Below are positions 8,299-17,600 of a stretch of 64,000 nucleotides of DNA, piece after piece. A model generated the notes under the pieces. That model did no database searches and was not told where the DNA came from. It saw nothing but the letters and a program-made list of their open reading frames with translations. Position numbers and translations under genes: made by a program. The DNA is from Lewinellaceae bacterium (GTDB lineage: Bacteria > Bacteroidota > Bacteroidia > Chitinophagales > Saprospiraceae), in contig JADJUJ010000001.1 of the NCBI GenBank assembly GCA_016710765.1, positions 558,001 through 622,000 on the forward strand, in the 5' to 3' direction. Each line of letters opens with the position of its first letter. Position 1 is the stretch's first letter.

Positions 8299-9600
8299 TT
8301 ACTGATGCCATTGAATCCTCCGTGACACATACATCACCACTGCCAATATGACAAACAAGCCAATACTGCCGATCAGCAGGGCATAATCCTGCAATTGGAG
8401 TGTAACAAACAAAAAACCGTACAGCGCGCTGAGTGTGCCGCCAACCAACAGACCCATTTTTCCGGAATCGAACAACGACTTTGCATACCAGCCTGCCAAC
8501 CCAATCGTCATGCCCGCTGCTATCAAATAAGCGTAGTTGAAATGTATGTGCTCTGAAAAAGATACGAGTAGGGTATAAAAAATGACCAGCGCCAAGCCCA
8601 TCAACGCATATTGAAACGGGTGTACCGGTTTCGACTGGCGCATTTCCACAAAGAACAAGGCCAAAAAACTGAGCCCGATAAATAAAATGGCATACTTCAC
8701 CGACCGCGTTGCTTTTTGGTAATTGTCCACCGGCAGGAGTAAATCCACCCCAAAACTGCTGTCGTAGAAATTAATCTGTTGGTCGCTGGTCCAACTTTGC
8801 GGATAGTTCCGGTTGAGGTGCAGTACTTTCCAACTGGCTTTGAACCCTTCCGGACCCATCGTTTTTTCATCGGGTAAAAATGCTCCGGTGTAACTCGGAT
8901 CCTGCCACGTTGATTGTAAATTAACCGTGGTCACTTTTCCAACAGGTGTCAGAAAAAGAGAACCCGAACCTTTCAACTCCAGGTCAATATGAAACGCCAA
9001 TTGTGTACTATCCGAATCCAGGGGTACATCGGCATGCATGCCACTTTCAGCCAGTCCAGGCACCGGCATACCGGGATCAAACAACTTCTCTGTGCCATTC
9101 CAGCGCAACTTTACCTGCTCTTTTAAGCCGCGTAAATCCGGAATACCCAATACCAGCCGCGCCTTGTCTGGGTGTAACACCGCCCCATCTGGAAGCAGGC
9201 TGCTCACATCAGGCTTTGCAAAAAATCCATCCATGGATATGGTGCTCTTGTACAACACTACTTCAAAGATGCCACGGTACCGTTTTTCAGGGTCCAGTGC
9301 CCCGTCAATTTTCAGATCATCTGGGAGAAAATACAGAAAGCAGGTTGTCCGACCAATCTCTTTGCCCTCGGTATTGCGCGAAGGGATATCGTATGGGATA
9401 GTGAGTACCGGCCCCGAAAGGGTTTGTGGGTTTCCCCATTTACTGCTGACCTCTGTTACCGCTTCTGCCTGCCGGCCTTCCCGTTCACGAATCAGATCGC
9501 TCACCCAAAAGGTCGGAATCATTAAAAACAGCATTAGCATAAATATTACGATGCCTTTTACGGTAATGGCGTTCTTCTGCCAAAATGATGGTGTTTCCAT
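8299..9600 (-). CDS. creD: CreD-type inner-membrane protein
   Basis: The 433-residue protein has one N-terminal membrane helix (about 14-35), a long extracytoplasmic beta-rich domain with typical CreD stretches (GPVLTIPY, FLPDDLKIDG, YRGIFEVVLYKS, YPQSW) and five or six C-terminal membrane helices from about residue 300. CreD proteins affect envelope integrity and colicin tolerance in E. coli; their biochemical role is unknown. No CreBC two-component pair is nearby. The radical SAM gene follows closely downstream. The start is an ATG at 9600. Confidence 0.88.
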   Translation of the reverse strand: METPSFWQKNAITVKGIVIFMLMLFLMIPTFWVSDLIREREGRQAEAVTEVSSKWGNPQTLSGPVLTIPYDIPSRNTEGKEIGRTTCFLYFLPDDLKIDGALDPEKRYRGIFEVVLYKSTISMDGFFAKPDVSSLLPDGAVLHPDKARLVLGIPDLRGLKEQVKLRWNGTEKLFDPGMPVPGLAESGMHADVPLDSDSTQLAFHIDLELKGSGSLFLTPVGKVTTVNLQSTWQDPSYTGAFLPDEKTMGPEGFKASWKVLHLNRNYPQSWTSDQQINFYDSSFGVDLLLPVDNYQKATRSVKYAILFIGLSFLALFFVEMRQSKPVHPFQYALMGLALVIFYTLLVSFSEHIHFNYAYLIAAGMTIGLAGWYAKSLFDSGKMGLLVGGTLSALYGFLFVTLQLQDYALLIGSIGLFVILAVVMYVSRRIQWHQ

Positions 9601-9767
9601 AAAAATAGATTTTATTTTTTAAAAGTACTTTGAAATGCAAAGTTATTTGAAAACATTAGATTAATGCAATCTCTGGAACAAAAAAAAATCAACAAATCCG
9701 AACCAGGTGCAATGACGGTACTGCGCTGGAGTAGCGAAGTTCAACGGTTCGGTTCCTTATTTTCCTG

Positions 9768-9775
9768 TAAATTTG
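9768..9775 (+). promoter_or_regulatory. -7 element (TAAATTTG) for the M4 protease gene
   Basis: TAAATTTG is an exact TAnnTTTG match 59 nt before the ATG at 9835. It places transcription start near 9782, downstream of the alternative in-frame start at 9664 and upstream of the signal-peptide start. Confidence 0.6.
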
Positions 9776-9834
9776 TATTCGCAGCCCTTTTTGTAGCAAC
9801 TGCTACCTTTTTCCAATCGACTAATCTACTTACC

Positions 9835-12800
9835 ATGAAAAAAATGATCCCCCTACTGCTGCTGTTCCTCAGCGCATCATCCCTGGCCATCGCTCAAAAC
9901 AAAAAGCCTGCTCCACCTCCTGGAAATGGAGGGCCGGCCGGAGGCATTCACTGGCAGCCAAAATCTGCTGTTCCCCAGGCAGAAAACCCTTTTCAAACAC
10001 CAGCTCCCGTTTTCAGTCAGCCTGGAAAATTCACCCCCGATCAAAACCCGAACACCATCGTGCGCATTGAACGCGATGCCGATGGAAACCCGATTGCATT
10101 TGTGGGTTCAACAGGCATTGCGGCGGGCGACAAAAACGAATTAGCACAAACCGCACTGGATTATTTTCAAAGTTTGACCCCGGAAGGAATCCTCGACCCG
10201 GCTGAAGAATTTGTCGTCGCAGCTTCTCACCCCGATGATCAAGGCAATTTCCATGTCAAACTGCAGCAGGCATACCGCAGCATTCCGGTATTTGGTGCTG
10301 AATTGATTGCGCACACGCACGATGGTTTTTTCGACCTCCTGAACGGCCGCTATCGCCCTACACCAAACCTGTCGGTGACGCCTTCGCTTTCCAGCATCCA
10401 GGCCATCGACGCTGTAAAATCTCATATTGACAGAGCAAAAGTCAAAGAAACCTGGACCAGCCTTGATTTACAAATTGTGGGTGGAAACCCATTCCCGACT
10501 GAACTGGTGGTGTATTACCCCGAAAATGACGCGCCAAAACTTGCCTGGTACATACAAGCACACCCAAACCTGATGCAACGGCTGGAGTATTTCATCGACG
10601 CACAGACTGGCGCAGTACTGAAATCCTACGACAGCACCTGCGCGATTGATGGTGGTTTTCACCAACACGAGATGAAAGCACCCACAGCCAATATAGGCCA
10701 TACACCAACCCATGATGGTGCTGAACTACCACCCGATGGCGCCATAAATGCATCTGGGTTGGACCTGCTCAACGTCAATCGCTCCTTTGGCGCCTGGCAG
10801 CAGGGCAGCACCATATACCTGGAAGATGCCAGTAAATCGATGTTCAACAACAGCCAGTCGAACATGCCCAACGACCCAGTTGGTGCAATCGTAACGCTGG
10901 ATGCCTTGAATACCTCTCCTGCCAACCAGGGTAGTTTTAATTACGACTTTGTTAAATCCAACACCACCACCTTTAACAATAAAAAAGGGGTCAGCGCGCA
11001 TTGGAACAGCATCAAAAGTTTTGATTACTATAAAGCTACCTTTGGCCGAAATTCCATTGACGGCATCGGAGGCAATATCATCAGCTTCATCAATGTTGCC
11101 GACGACAACGGTACTTCCATGGAGAATGCTTTTTGGAATGGCAATGCCATGTGGTACGGCAATGGTGGTTCCACGTTTAAAGAACTGGCGCGCGGGCTTG
11201 ATGTTGGCGGGCATGAAATGACCCATGGTGTGGTGGAAAAAACCGCCAACCTGGAATACCTCAATGAAAGCGGAGCCATGAATGAATCTTTTGCCGATAT
11301 TTTTGGCGCCATGATCGATCGCGACGACTGGAAAATTGGTGAAGATGTGATGCAAGCGGGCGTCAGCCCCAATGGATGCCTGCGCGACATGCAAAACCCA
11401 CACAATGGCGATTCACAAGGCGGTTCCTGGTGGCAGCCCCAGCATGTGAATGAAAAATACAACGGAACACAGGACAATGGAGGGGTACACATCAACTCCG
11501 GTATTACCAACCGCGCATACTACCTCTTTGCCACCAATGCGGCCGTAGGTAAGGATAAAGCGGAACAAGTGTATTACAAAGCACTGCGCGATTATCTGGT
11601 CAAATCCAGCAAATTTGTCGATCTACGAATTGCTGTCTTGCAGGCGGCGAATGACTTATACGGTGCTGCCGTGGCCAATGCAGCCGCATCTGCCTTTGAC
11701 CAGGTGGGTATTGTTGGCAGCGCACCCGGTGGTAATTACCTGGGGCAGCTCGCCCCGAATCCCGGTACCGATTATATCCTTTGTGCCTCCAACGATCTCA
11801 ACGACATCGACCTGGCCACAGGCAACGGTACCATTTTGGGAAGCATTTATACCCAGGGCCTCATGAGCAGGCCATCCATTACCGACAATGGTTCCCAAAT
11901 AGTTTTTGTCGATAATCAGGGGTACGTAAAGGGAATAGATTTGAACTATGGCAATCAAATCACCTTCCAATTGTCTACCATAAGTGATTTGCCGGAATGG
12001 AGAAATGTAGCCATATCAAAGGATGGCCGTTTCATCGCTGCACTGTATGAATCAGCAGAAAACAAAGTCTATGTTTTTGACCTGATTTCTGGTCTTTCGC
12101 AGGTTTTTTCCCTCTACAACCCCACCTACAGCCAGGGGCAAATAACCGGAGATGTTCAATACGCCGATGTTTTGGAGTTCGATTATTCCGGACAATTCAT
12201 CATGTACGATGCGTTTAACAAACTCAGCAATACACAGGGACAGGATATCAGTTACTGGGACATTGGTTTTATCCAGTTTTGGAACAATGGCAGTTTTGCA
12301 AACGGCAGCAGTGCTTTCATCAGCAAACTGTTTAGTGGGCTACCGGAGAATACCAGCGTAGGTGATCCGACGTTTTCCAAAAACTCACCCTATATCATTG
12401 CCTTTGACTTCATCGACAACAACAACAACAGTTTTGCCATTTACGGTGCGAACGTCGAAACTGGCGATAACAACGCAATGATCACCAATGTAGGCAGCCA
12501 AGGGTGGCCCAATTACAGCCGTTTGGACAATTCCATGATTTATGAATCCCCTGGCTTTTTTGGCCTGAACCTTTACAAGGTTGGTGTGGCAAACAATAAA
12601 ATTCAGGCCCAGGGAAGCATCAGTCAGTTCATTAGCGACCGAAATTGGGGAGTATGGTATGGAAATGGCACGCGCAGTTTGTTGGTTGATGCACCAGATG
12701 TGAACCCTTCGGCCTTCGACATGAAACTCGCGCCAAACCCGAGTATGGGAAATGTGCAACTCAGCATTGATTCCAAGTTTGATGAAACGGTGCGTATTAG

Positions 12801-12963
12801 CCTGGTGGACATGCTGGGCAAAATATTGATCAGCCGCCAGGCAGATCTTCAATCCGGGAAAAACCAGATAGATCTGAATATCAACAACTTTTCTGCCGGA
12901 CAATACTTACTCCGCGTGGAGGGAAAATCTGGTTTAGGAACAAAAATGCTGTTGAAGCAGTAA
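9835..12963 (+). CDS. Secreted M4 (thermolysin-like) metalloprotease with T9SS tail
   Basis: The 1042-residue preproenzyme starts with a signal peptide (ending AIAQ), then a FTP/PepSY inhibitory propeptide (to about 250). The M4 catalytic domain has zinc motif HEMTH (His460, Glu461, His464) and third ligand Glu484 in GAMNESFADIFG; the 24-residue spacing equals that of thermolysin. A PD40/propeller-like region (about 640-960) and a type A T9SS sorting domain (last ~80 residues) follow. It should be secreted through the outer membrane to degrade external protein. The frame is open from 9664, but ATG 9835 fits both the promoter and the signal peptide. A strong terminator follows. Confidence 0.93.
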   Translation: MKKMIPLLLLFLSASSLAIAQNKKPAPPPGNGGPAGGIHWQPKSAVPQAENPFQTPAPVFSQPGKFTPDQNPNTIVRIERDADGNPIAFVGSTGIAAGDKNELAQTALDYFQSLTPEGILDPAEEFVVAASHPDDQGNFHVKLQQAYRSIPVFGAELIAHTHDGFFDLLNGRYRPTPNLSVTPSLSSIQAIDAVKSHIDRAKVKETWTSLDLQIVGGNPFPTELVVYYPENDAPKLAWYIQAHPNLMQRLEYFIDAQTGAVLKSYDSTCAIDGGFHQHEMKAPTANIGHTPTHDGAELPPDGAINASGLDLLNVNRSFGAWQQGSTIYLEDASKSMFNNSQSNMPNDPVGAIVTLDALNTSPANQGSFNYDFVKSNTTTFNNKKGVSAHWNSIKSFDYYKATFGRNSIDGIGGNIISFINVADDNGTSMENAFWNGNAMWYGNGGSTFKELARGLDVGGHEMTHGVVEKTANLEYLNESGAMNESFADIFGAMIDRDDWKIGEDVMQAGVSPNGCLRDMQNPHNGDSQGGSWWQPQHVNEKYNGTQDNGGVHINSGITNRAYYLFATNAAVGKDKAEQVYYKALRDYLVKSSKFVDLRIAVLQAANDLYGAAVANAAASAFDQVGIVGSAPGGNYLGQLAPNPGTDYILCASNDLNDIDLATGNGTILGSIYTQGLMSRPSITDNGSQIVFVDNQGYVKGIDLNYGNQITFQLSTISDLPEWRNVAISKDGRFIAALYESAENKVYVFDLISGLSQVFSLYNPTYSQGQITGDVQYADVLEFDYSGQFIMYDAFNKLSNTQGQDISYWDIGFIQFWNNGSFANGSSAFISKLFSGLPENTSVGDPTFSKNSPYIIAFDFIDNNNNSFAIYGANVETGDNNAMITNVGSQGWPNYSRLDNSMIYESPGFFGLNLYKVGVANNKIQAQGSISQFISDRNWGVWYGNGTRSLLVDAPDVNPSAFDMKLAPNPSMGNVQLSIDSKFDETVRISLVDMLGKILISRQADLQSGKNQIDLNINNFSAGQYLLRVEGKSGLGTKMLLKQ

Positions 12964-12981
12964 AGAGCAATGCACTAAAAT

Positions 12982-13029
12982 AAAGAGGCTGCCATTAATA
13001 CGCTGAATAGCGCAATGGCAGCCTCTTTT
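12982..13029. terminator. Bidirectional terminator between M4 protease and RluB-type gene
   Basis: A perfect 15-bp stem has arms at 12982-12996 and 13014-13028 (AAAGAGGCTGCCATT and its complement), a 17-nt loop and a T run on the + side. An A-rich flank on the left gives a T run for the opposite direction. Confidence 0.9.
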
Positions 13030-13051
13030 CTTATCCTTCCTGGAAAACTAA

Positions 13052-14401
13052 TTATTCCGCTGTAGTGGCTGACTCATAACCTTCCCCATTGGGTGTTCCT
13101 GTGAAATGCTTCAGCATGATAACCTCACGCTGGGTAAGTTCCCTAAATGCACCACGGGGCAAGTCTTTTTTAGAAAGACCCGCAAAGTAAAAGCGATCCA
13201 GTTTCCGTACCCGGTATCCCAGAGATTCAAACAGGCGACGCACAATACGGTTACGACCAACCACAATTTCAAGTTCCACGATATCTCGTTCGGGGTGATC
13301 TTCTGCAAAACGAACCCAATTCACTGGCACCGGACCATCCTCCAGTTCAACTCCTGCAATAATGCGTTCGTAGTCACGCTCGCTCAACCCTCGATCCAAG
13401 CCTACCCGGTACTGTTTGAGTATGCGGTAGCTGGGATGCGATAATTTGGCAGCCAGGTCGCCATCGTTGGTAATCACGATCAAACCTGTAGTATCTCTGT
13501 CGAGTCGGCCTACCGGATAAATGCGCTCAGGGTAATTCGGGTCCACAATATCCAGTACAGTTGGTCGGCCACGATCATCATCGGTGGTAGTAATTACATT
13601 TTTAGGCTTGTTCAGCAACAGATAAACTGGTCGCTCCTGCACTTTCATTGCATTTCCTTCGTATATCACCACATCTCCAGCGGCAATACGATAGTATGGC
13701 TCAAGTTTCACTTCACCATTTACAGTGACCAAACCTTGTTCAATAAATTCCACTGCCTTACGGCGGGATGACACACCGCAATGTGCCAGGTATTTATTCA
13801 AAGGCATTCCCTCACCCGAAGGAAGTTTCGGTTTGGGTTTTCGCTCAATGTGAAATTCCTCTTTTTTATGGAACGGTTTTTTGCCAAACGGTTTGCGAAA
13901 TCCACCCCCTTCGCGATTCTGGTCGAACGGACGGCTTGGACGATTGGCATCGTAAGGACGGCGCTCACGGTTCTGGTCAAACGGGCGGCTCGGGCGATTA
14001 GCATCGAACGGACGGCGTTCCCGGTTCTGATCAAACGGGCGGCTCGGGCGATCGGAGTCGAACGGACGGCGCTCACGGTTCTGGTCAAACGGGCGGCTCG
14101 GGCGATCGGAGTCGAACGGACGGCGCTCCCGATTCTGGTCGAACGGGCGGCTCGGGCGATCGGAGTCGAACGGACGGCGCTCACGATTTTGATCTAACGG
14201 GCGATCCTGAAACGGTTTGCGCTCCCTATCCTGAAATGGCTTGCGCTCGCGGTCCAGCGGTTTTTCGGAAAAATCTTTTTTCTCTGAACTATCCCCTGAC
14301 TGATTGTTTTCATCGTCGGGGAAATAAATTTTGGGTCGCTCTTTCAGCGAGAACCCGCTGCCCGGCTTATAAATCCTCGGGCGCTTCTTTTTCTCTTCCA
14401 T
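13052..14401 (-). CDS. 23S rRNA pseudouridine synthase, RluB/RsuA family, with repeat-rich N-terminus
   Basis: The 449-residue protein has a disordered, Arg-rich N-terminal extension (1-195) containing 18-residue tandem repeats, then an S4 RNA-binding domain (about 199-245, LNKYLAHCGVSSRRKAVEFI). The RsuA/RluB catalytic domain carries GRLDRDTTGLI, with catalytic Asp301. It isomerises a uridine in rRNA, by homology U2605 of 23S rRNA for RluB. The enzymatic core has normal family length; the extension nearly doubles the protein and could bind RNA by charge. The start is an ATG at 14401. Confidence 0.9.
   Translation of the reverse strand: MEEKKKRPRIYKPGSGFSLKERPKIYFPDDENNQSGDSSEKKDFSEKPLDRERKPFQDRERKPFQDRPLDQNRERRPFDSDRPSRPFDQNRERRPFDSDRPSRPFDQNRERRPFDSDRPSRPFDQNRERRPFDANRPSRPFDQNRERRPYDANRPSRPFDQNREGGGFRKPFGKKPFHKKEEFHIERKPKPKLPSGEGMPLNKYLAHCGVSSRRKAVEFIEQGLVTVNGEVKLEPYYRIAAGDVVIYEGNAMKVQERPVYLLLNKPKNVITTTDDDRGRPTVLDIVDPNYPERIYPVGRLDRDTTGLIVITNDGDLAAKLSHPSYRILKQYRVGLDRGLSERDYERIIAGVELEDGPVPVNWVRFAEDHPERDIVELEIVVGRNRIVRRLFESLGYRVRKLDRFYFAGLSKKDLPRGAFRELTQREVIMLKHFTGTPNGEGYESATTAE
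13910..14203 (-). repeat. 54-bp tandem repeat encoding 18-residue RPFDQNRERRPFDSDRPS units
   Basis: About five and a half copies lie within the pseudouridine synthase gene (residues ~67-164). The unit is RPFDQNRERRPFDSDRPS, with later copies reading ANRPS and YDANRPS. Because 54 is a multiple of 3, copy-number change keeps the reading frame. The DNA copies are nearly identical, which suggests recent expansion. Confidence 0.9.
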
Positions 14402-14625
14402 TGAGACAGTTTTGTGCGAATAATAAACTTTGCAGCAAAGATGCAGGTAAAAATGAAAAGTGGCTAAGCAAATTACATTAAATCATGAGGTTTTGTCTTC
14501 ATATATGTAAAAATACAAATACAGTACACAAATTAGACGATTTTTTTGTCAAAAGCAACAAGACTCTTGCCCCTTACTTAAAAAACATCCTCTTCAAGGG
14601 CCAATAATACAACCTTTTGCTGCGA

Positions 14626-17600
14626 CTATTGATCTCCTTTTATCCATTTTACAACCCATTGTTTGCCGCCTACATCTCGCAATTGAAACAAATACAAGCC
14701 CGCAGGGTATTCATCTACGGCAATCGTGTTTTGCCACTCTTCCACAGACAACCTTTTTACCAACTGGCCAAATTGATTGCGAACCACCACAGAAACAATT
14801 TGTACCGAAGCAGGAATTTCCAAACGAACCAAACTGCTTGCCGGATTTGGAATCACCCTGAAAGCTAATGGAATTAAATGAGGCTCATTGGAAGCCACCG
14901 TATTGTCTACAACAATGGGGCCAAGCATCGTGGAACAACCAACCTCGTTGATGATTTTTACAAAATAGGTTCCAGAAAATAAGCCCTCCACCAATGCAGT
15001 ACTACCTGAAAAACCATTAGGGCCCGACCATTCCAAAATGCTTCCAGATGCTACATCAATTTGAATACTGCCTTGTCCTAAATTATCCATGTCATGAACA
15101 ACCGAAACAAGTGACGCAAGCGGGGCTTCCGAAACGCTCACCGTAAAAGAGCAATTGCTGCTGTTTCCTGAAGCATCCGTCAGCAAATATTCCTGAATGG
15201 TTAGTCCTACAGGAAAAACAACGCCCGAGGGCAGTCCCGATATCAGCATCGGTTCAATTCCAGCCAAACTACAATTATCACTGAATCCAGGATACTCAAA
15301 CCAAATGGTGTCTCCTTCGCATGCCATAGTAGGGCTTGTAGGACAAAGGAGCTCCGGGGGAGTTTGATCTTCTGAAACCACAGCAAACATGGCTAATGTG
15401 GAACAGTTGTTCGAATCCGTTATGGTAACCGTATAGTTCCCAATCGCTAAATTGCTGGTCTGGTTAGGTGAAAAAGAATAAGGTACCGTTCCTCCACTCA
15501 AGACAATTTGAGCCATTCCGTTGGCAAGTTCAGGACAAGCGACATTGGTTACGATAATGGTATCAACCACCAGCGCAGCCGGTTCCGAAATTGTTGCACT
15601 TGCAATGGCAGTACAACCGCTGATATCAGCAACGCTCACCGTATACACCCCTGCAACCAAGCCTGATATGGTAGCCGTGGTGTCGCCGTTCGACCAAGTG
15701 TATGCATAGGGAAGTTGTCCGCCAGCAACACTCAACGTTATTTGCCCAGTGGCTGCACCATGGCAGCCAACATCGGCTTGCGTTGTGCTGGTCATCAGCA
15801 TGCAGTTGAAACTACTGACTTGTACTGTTTTTGATTTGGTACACCCTTTGGAATCTGTAACCGTAACGGTATAGGACCCTGGCGCCAATCCGGTAATACC
15901 CTGTGTTGTTGCACCCGTACTCCACAAATAGGTATATGGTGAACTGCCACCGGTTGGCGCAGCCGTTGCCGTGCCATTGTTTGCGCCAAGAGATGTTTCT
16001 CCCGTGGCGGTTGCATTGGTACTTAATGCCGCTGGTTGGGTTATATTCACCGTGAGCGTAGCAGAACAGTTATTGTTATCCACAACACTGACGGAATATG
16101 TGCCGGCTAATAAATTCACAACAGTTGTTGTCGTATCACCATTCGACCACAAGTAGCTAACCGGATCTGCCGCTCCTGTGATAAAAACTGTGGCCATACC
16201 ATTTGAGGCGCCATTACAAGAAACAGGGCTGCTCGCAATGTTGGCCATTAAACTGCAATTGAAACTATTCACCGTAACCGATTGTTCCACCGAACATGTA
16301 TTGGCATCAGTTACAGTTACGGTATAAGTTCCCGGACTCAGGCTGTCTATTACTGCCGACATTGCTCCATTGTTCCACAGATACATAAAAGGTGGTGTTC
16401 CACCGGAAGGACTGGCTGTCGCGGTTCCATCATTTTCTCCCAGCGCCGTTTCTCCCGTTGCGGCAGCATTGGCAAACAGCGCATTGGGTTGGGTAATGGT
16501 ATCCTGCACAACGGCCGTACAACCCGATGCATCTGAAACGGTGGCCATGTAAATACCTGCTGCCAATCCAGAAATAGTAGGAGTCGTATCTCCCGTCGAC
16601 CACAAATATTGATAAATTCCATCACCACCGGAAGCCTGTACATTCAAACTACCATTGCTGTTTTCAAAACAACCGACAGGAACAATGGAATCAATGGCTA
16701 CCATTAATGCTGCGTTTTGAGAAACTACCACCACTGTGGAGGCACTGCATCCTGTACTCGTGTTGGTCACATTTAACGTATACGCTCCAATAGCATTTAC
16801 AGTTGGCATAAGGGTGGTTCCTCCTGAAATGATATTTCCGTCGGCAGTTGTCCACAAATAAACAAAATTACCTCCCTGGGAAGAAGCTACGCCATTTAAT
16901 TGAATAACCGGTTCCATACAGGTTATTTGAACGGGTGTAGTGGCGCTGGCTGTTGGAGTTGTGGTATTCTGTGTAACTATAGATGTCGCCGTACTGGCAC
17001 ACCCATTGGTTGCACTGGTTGCAGTAACCGTGTAATTACCAGGGGCCGTTACGATGGCAGATGACCCGGTGGCCTGATAATTGTTTGGGCCCACCCAGGC
17101 GAAACTCGCTGTATTGTCAGTTGAGCTGGCCAACAGCGTATCTGTTGTTTCAATGCAGTTCAAAAGCCCACCGGTTGCGCTGAGTTGTGGTGGAACAATA
17201 TTTTGCACAACCGTCACAGCGCTTACCGCGGTACATCCATTGGTTTGCGATGTTGCAGTAACAGAATAAGTGCCCGGGGCATCTACCTGCGGATTTTGTT
17301 GAGAAGTGCTAAATCCATTGGGGCCCACCCATATAACTGAGCAGGCCGGATTGGTTGTCAAGTTAATCGTAACGGTTGTTTGGATACAAGTAAGTTGGCC
17401 ACCCACACTTGCCGCTATCGTTGGTGGATTTGTATTATTACCCACTGTTGTAGTGGCTGCGGCAGTGCAACCATTATCAGCAGCAGTAACCGTAACGATA
17501 TATGCTCCTGAAGAACTTACCGTTGGATTTTGTTGGCTGGAAGAAAATCCATTTGGGCCACTCCATTGGTATGATGCCGGTTCGTTGGCATTGGCCGTAA

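Noticed and set aside
9664..9834. 57-residue N-terminal extension of the M4 protease
   Set aside because: A -7 element at 9768-9775 places transcription start after most of it, and the signal peptide begins at 9835.
13910..14203. Regular repeats considered as a CRISPR array
   Set aside because: There are no unique spacers; the repeats are contiguous 54-bp units in frame within a coding sequence. No cas genes are present.
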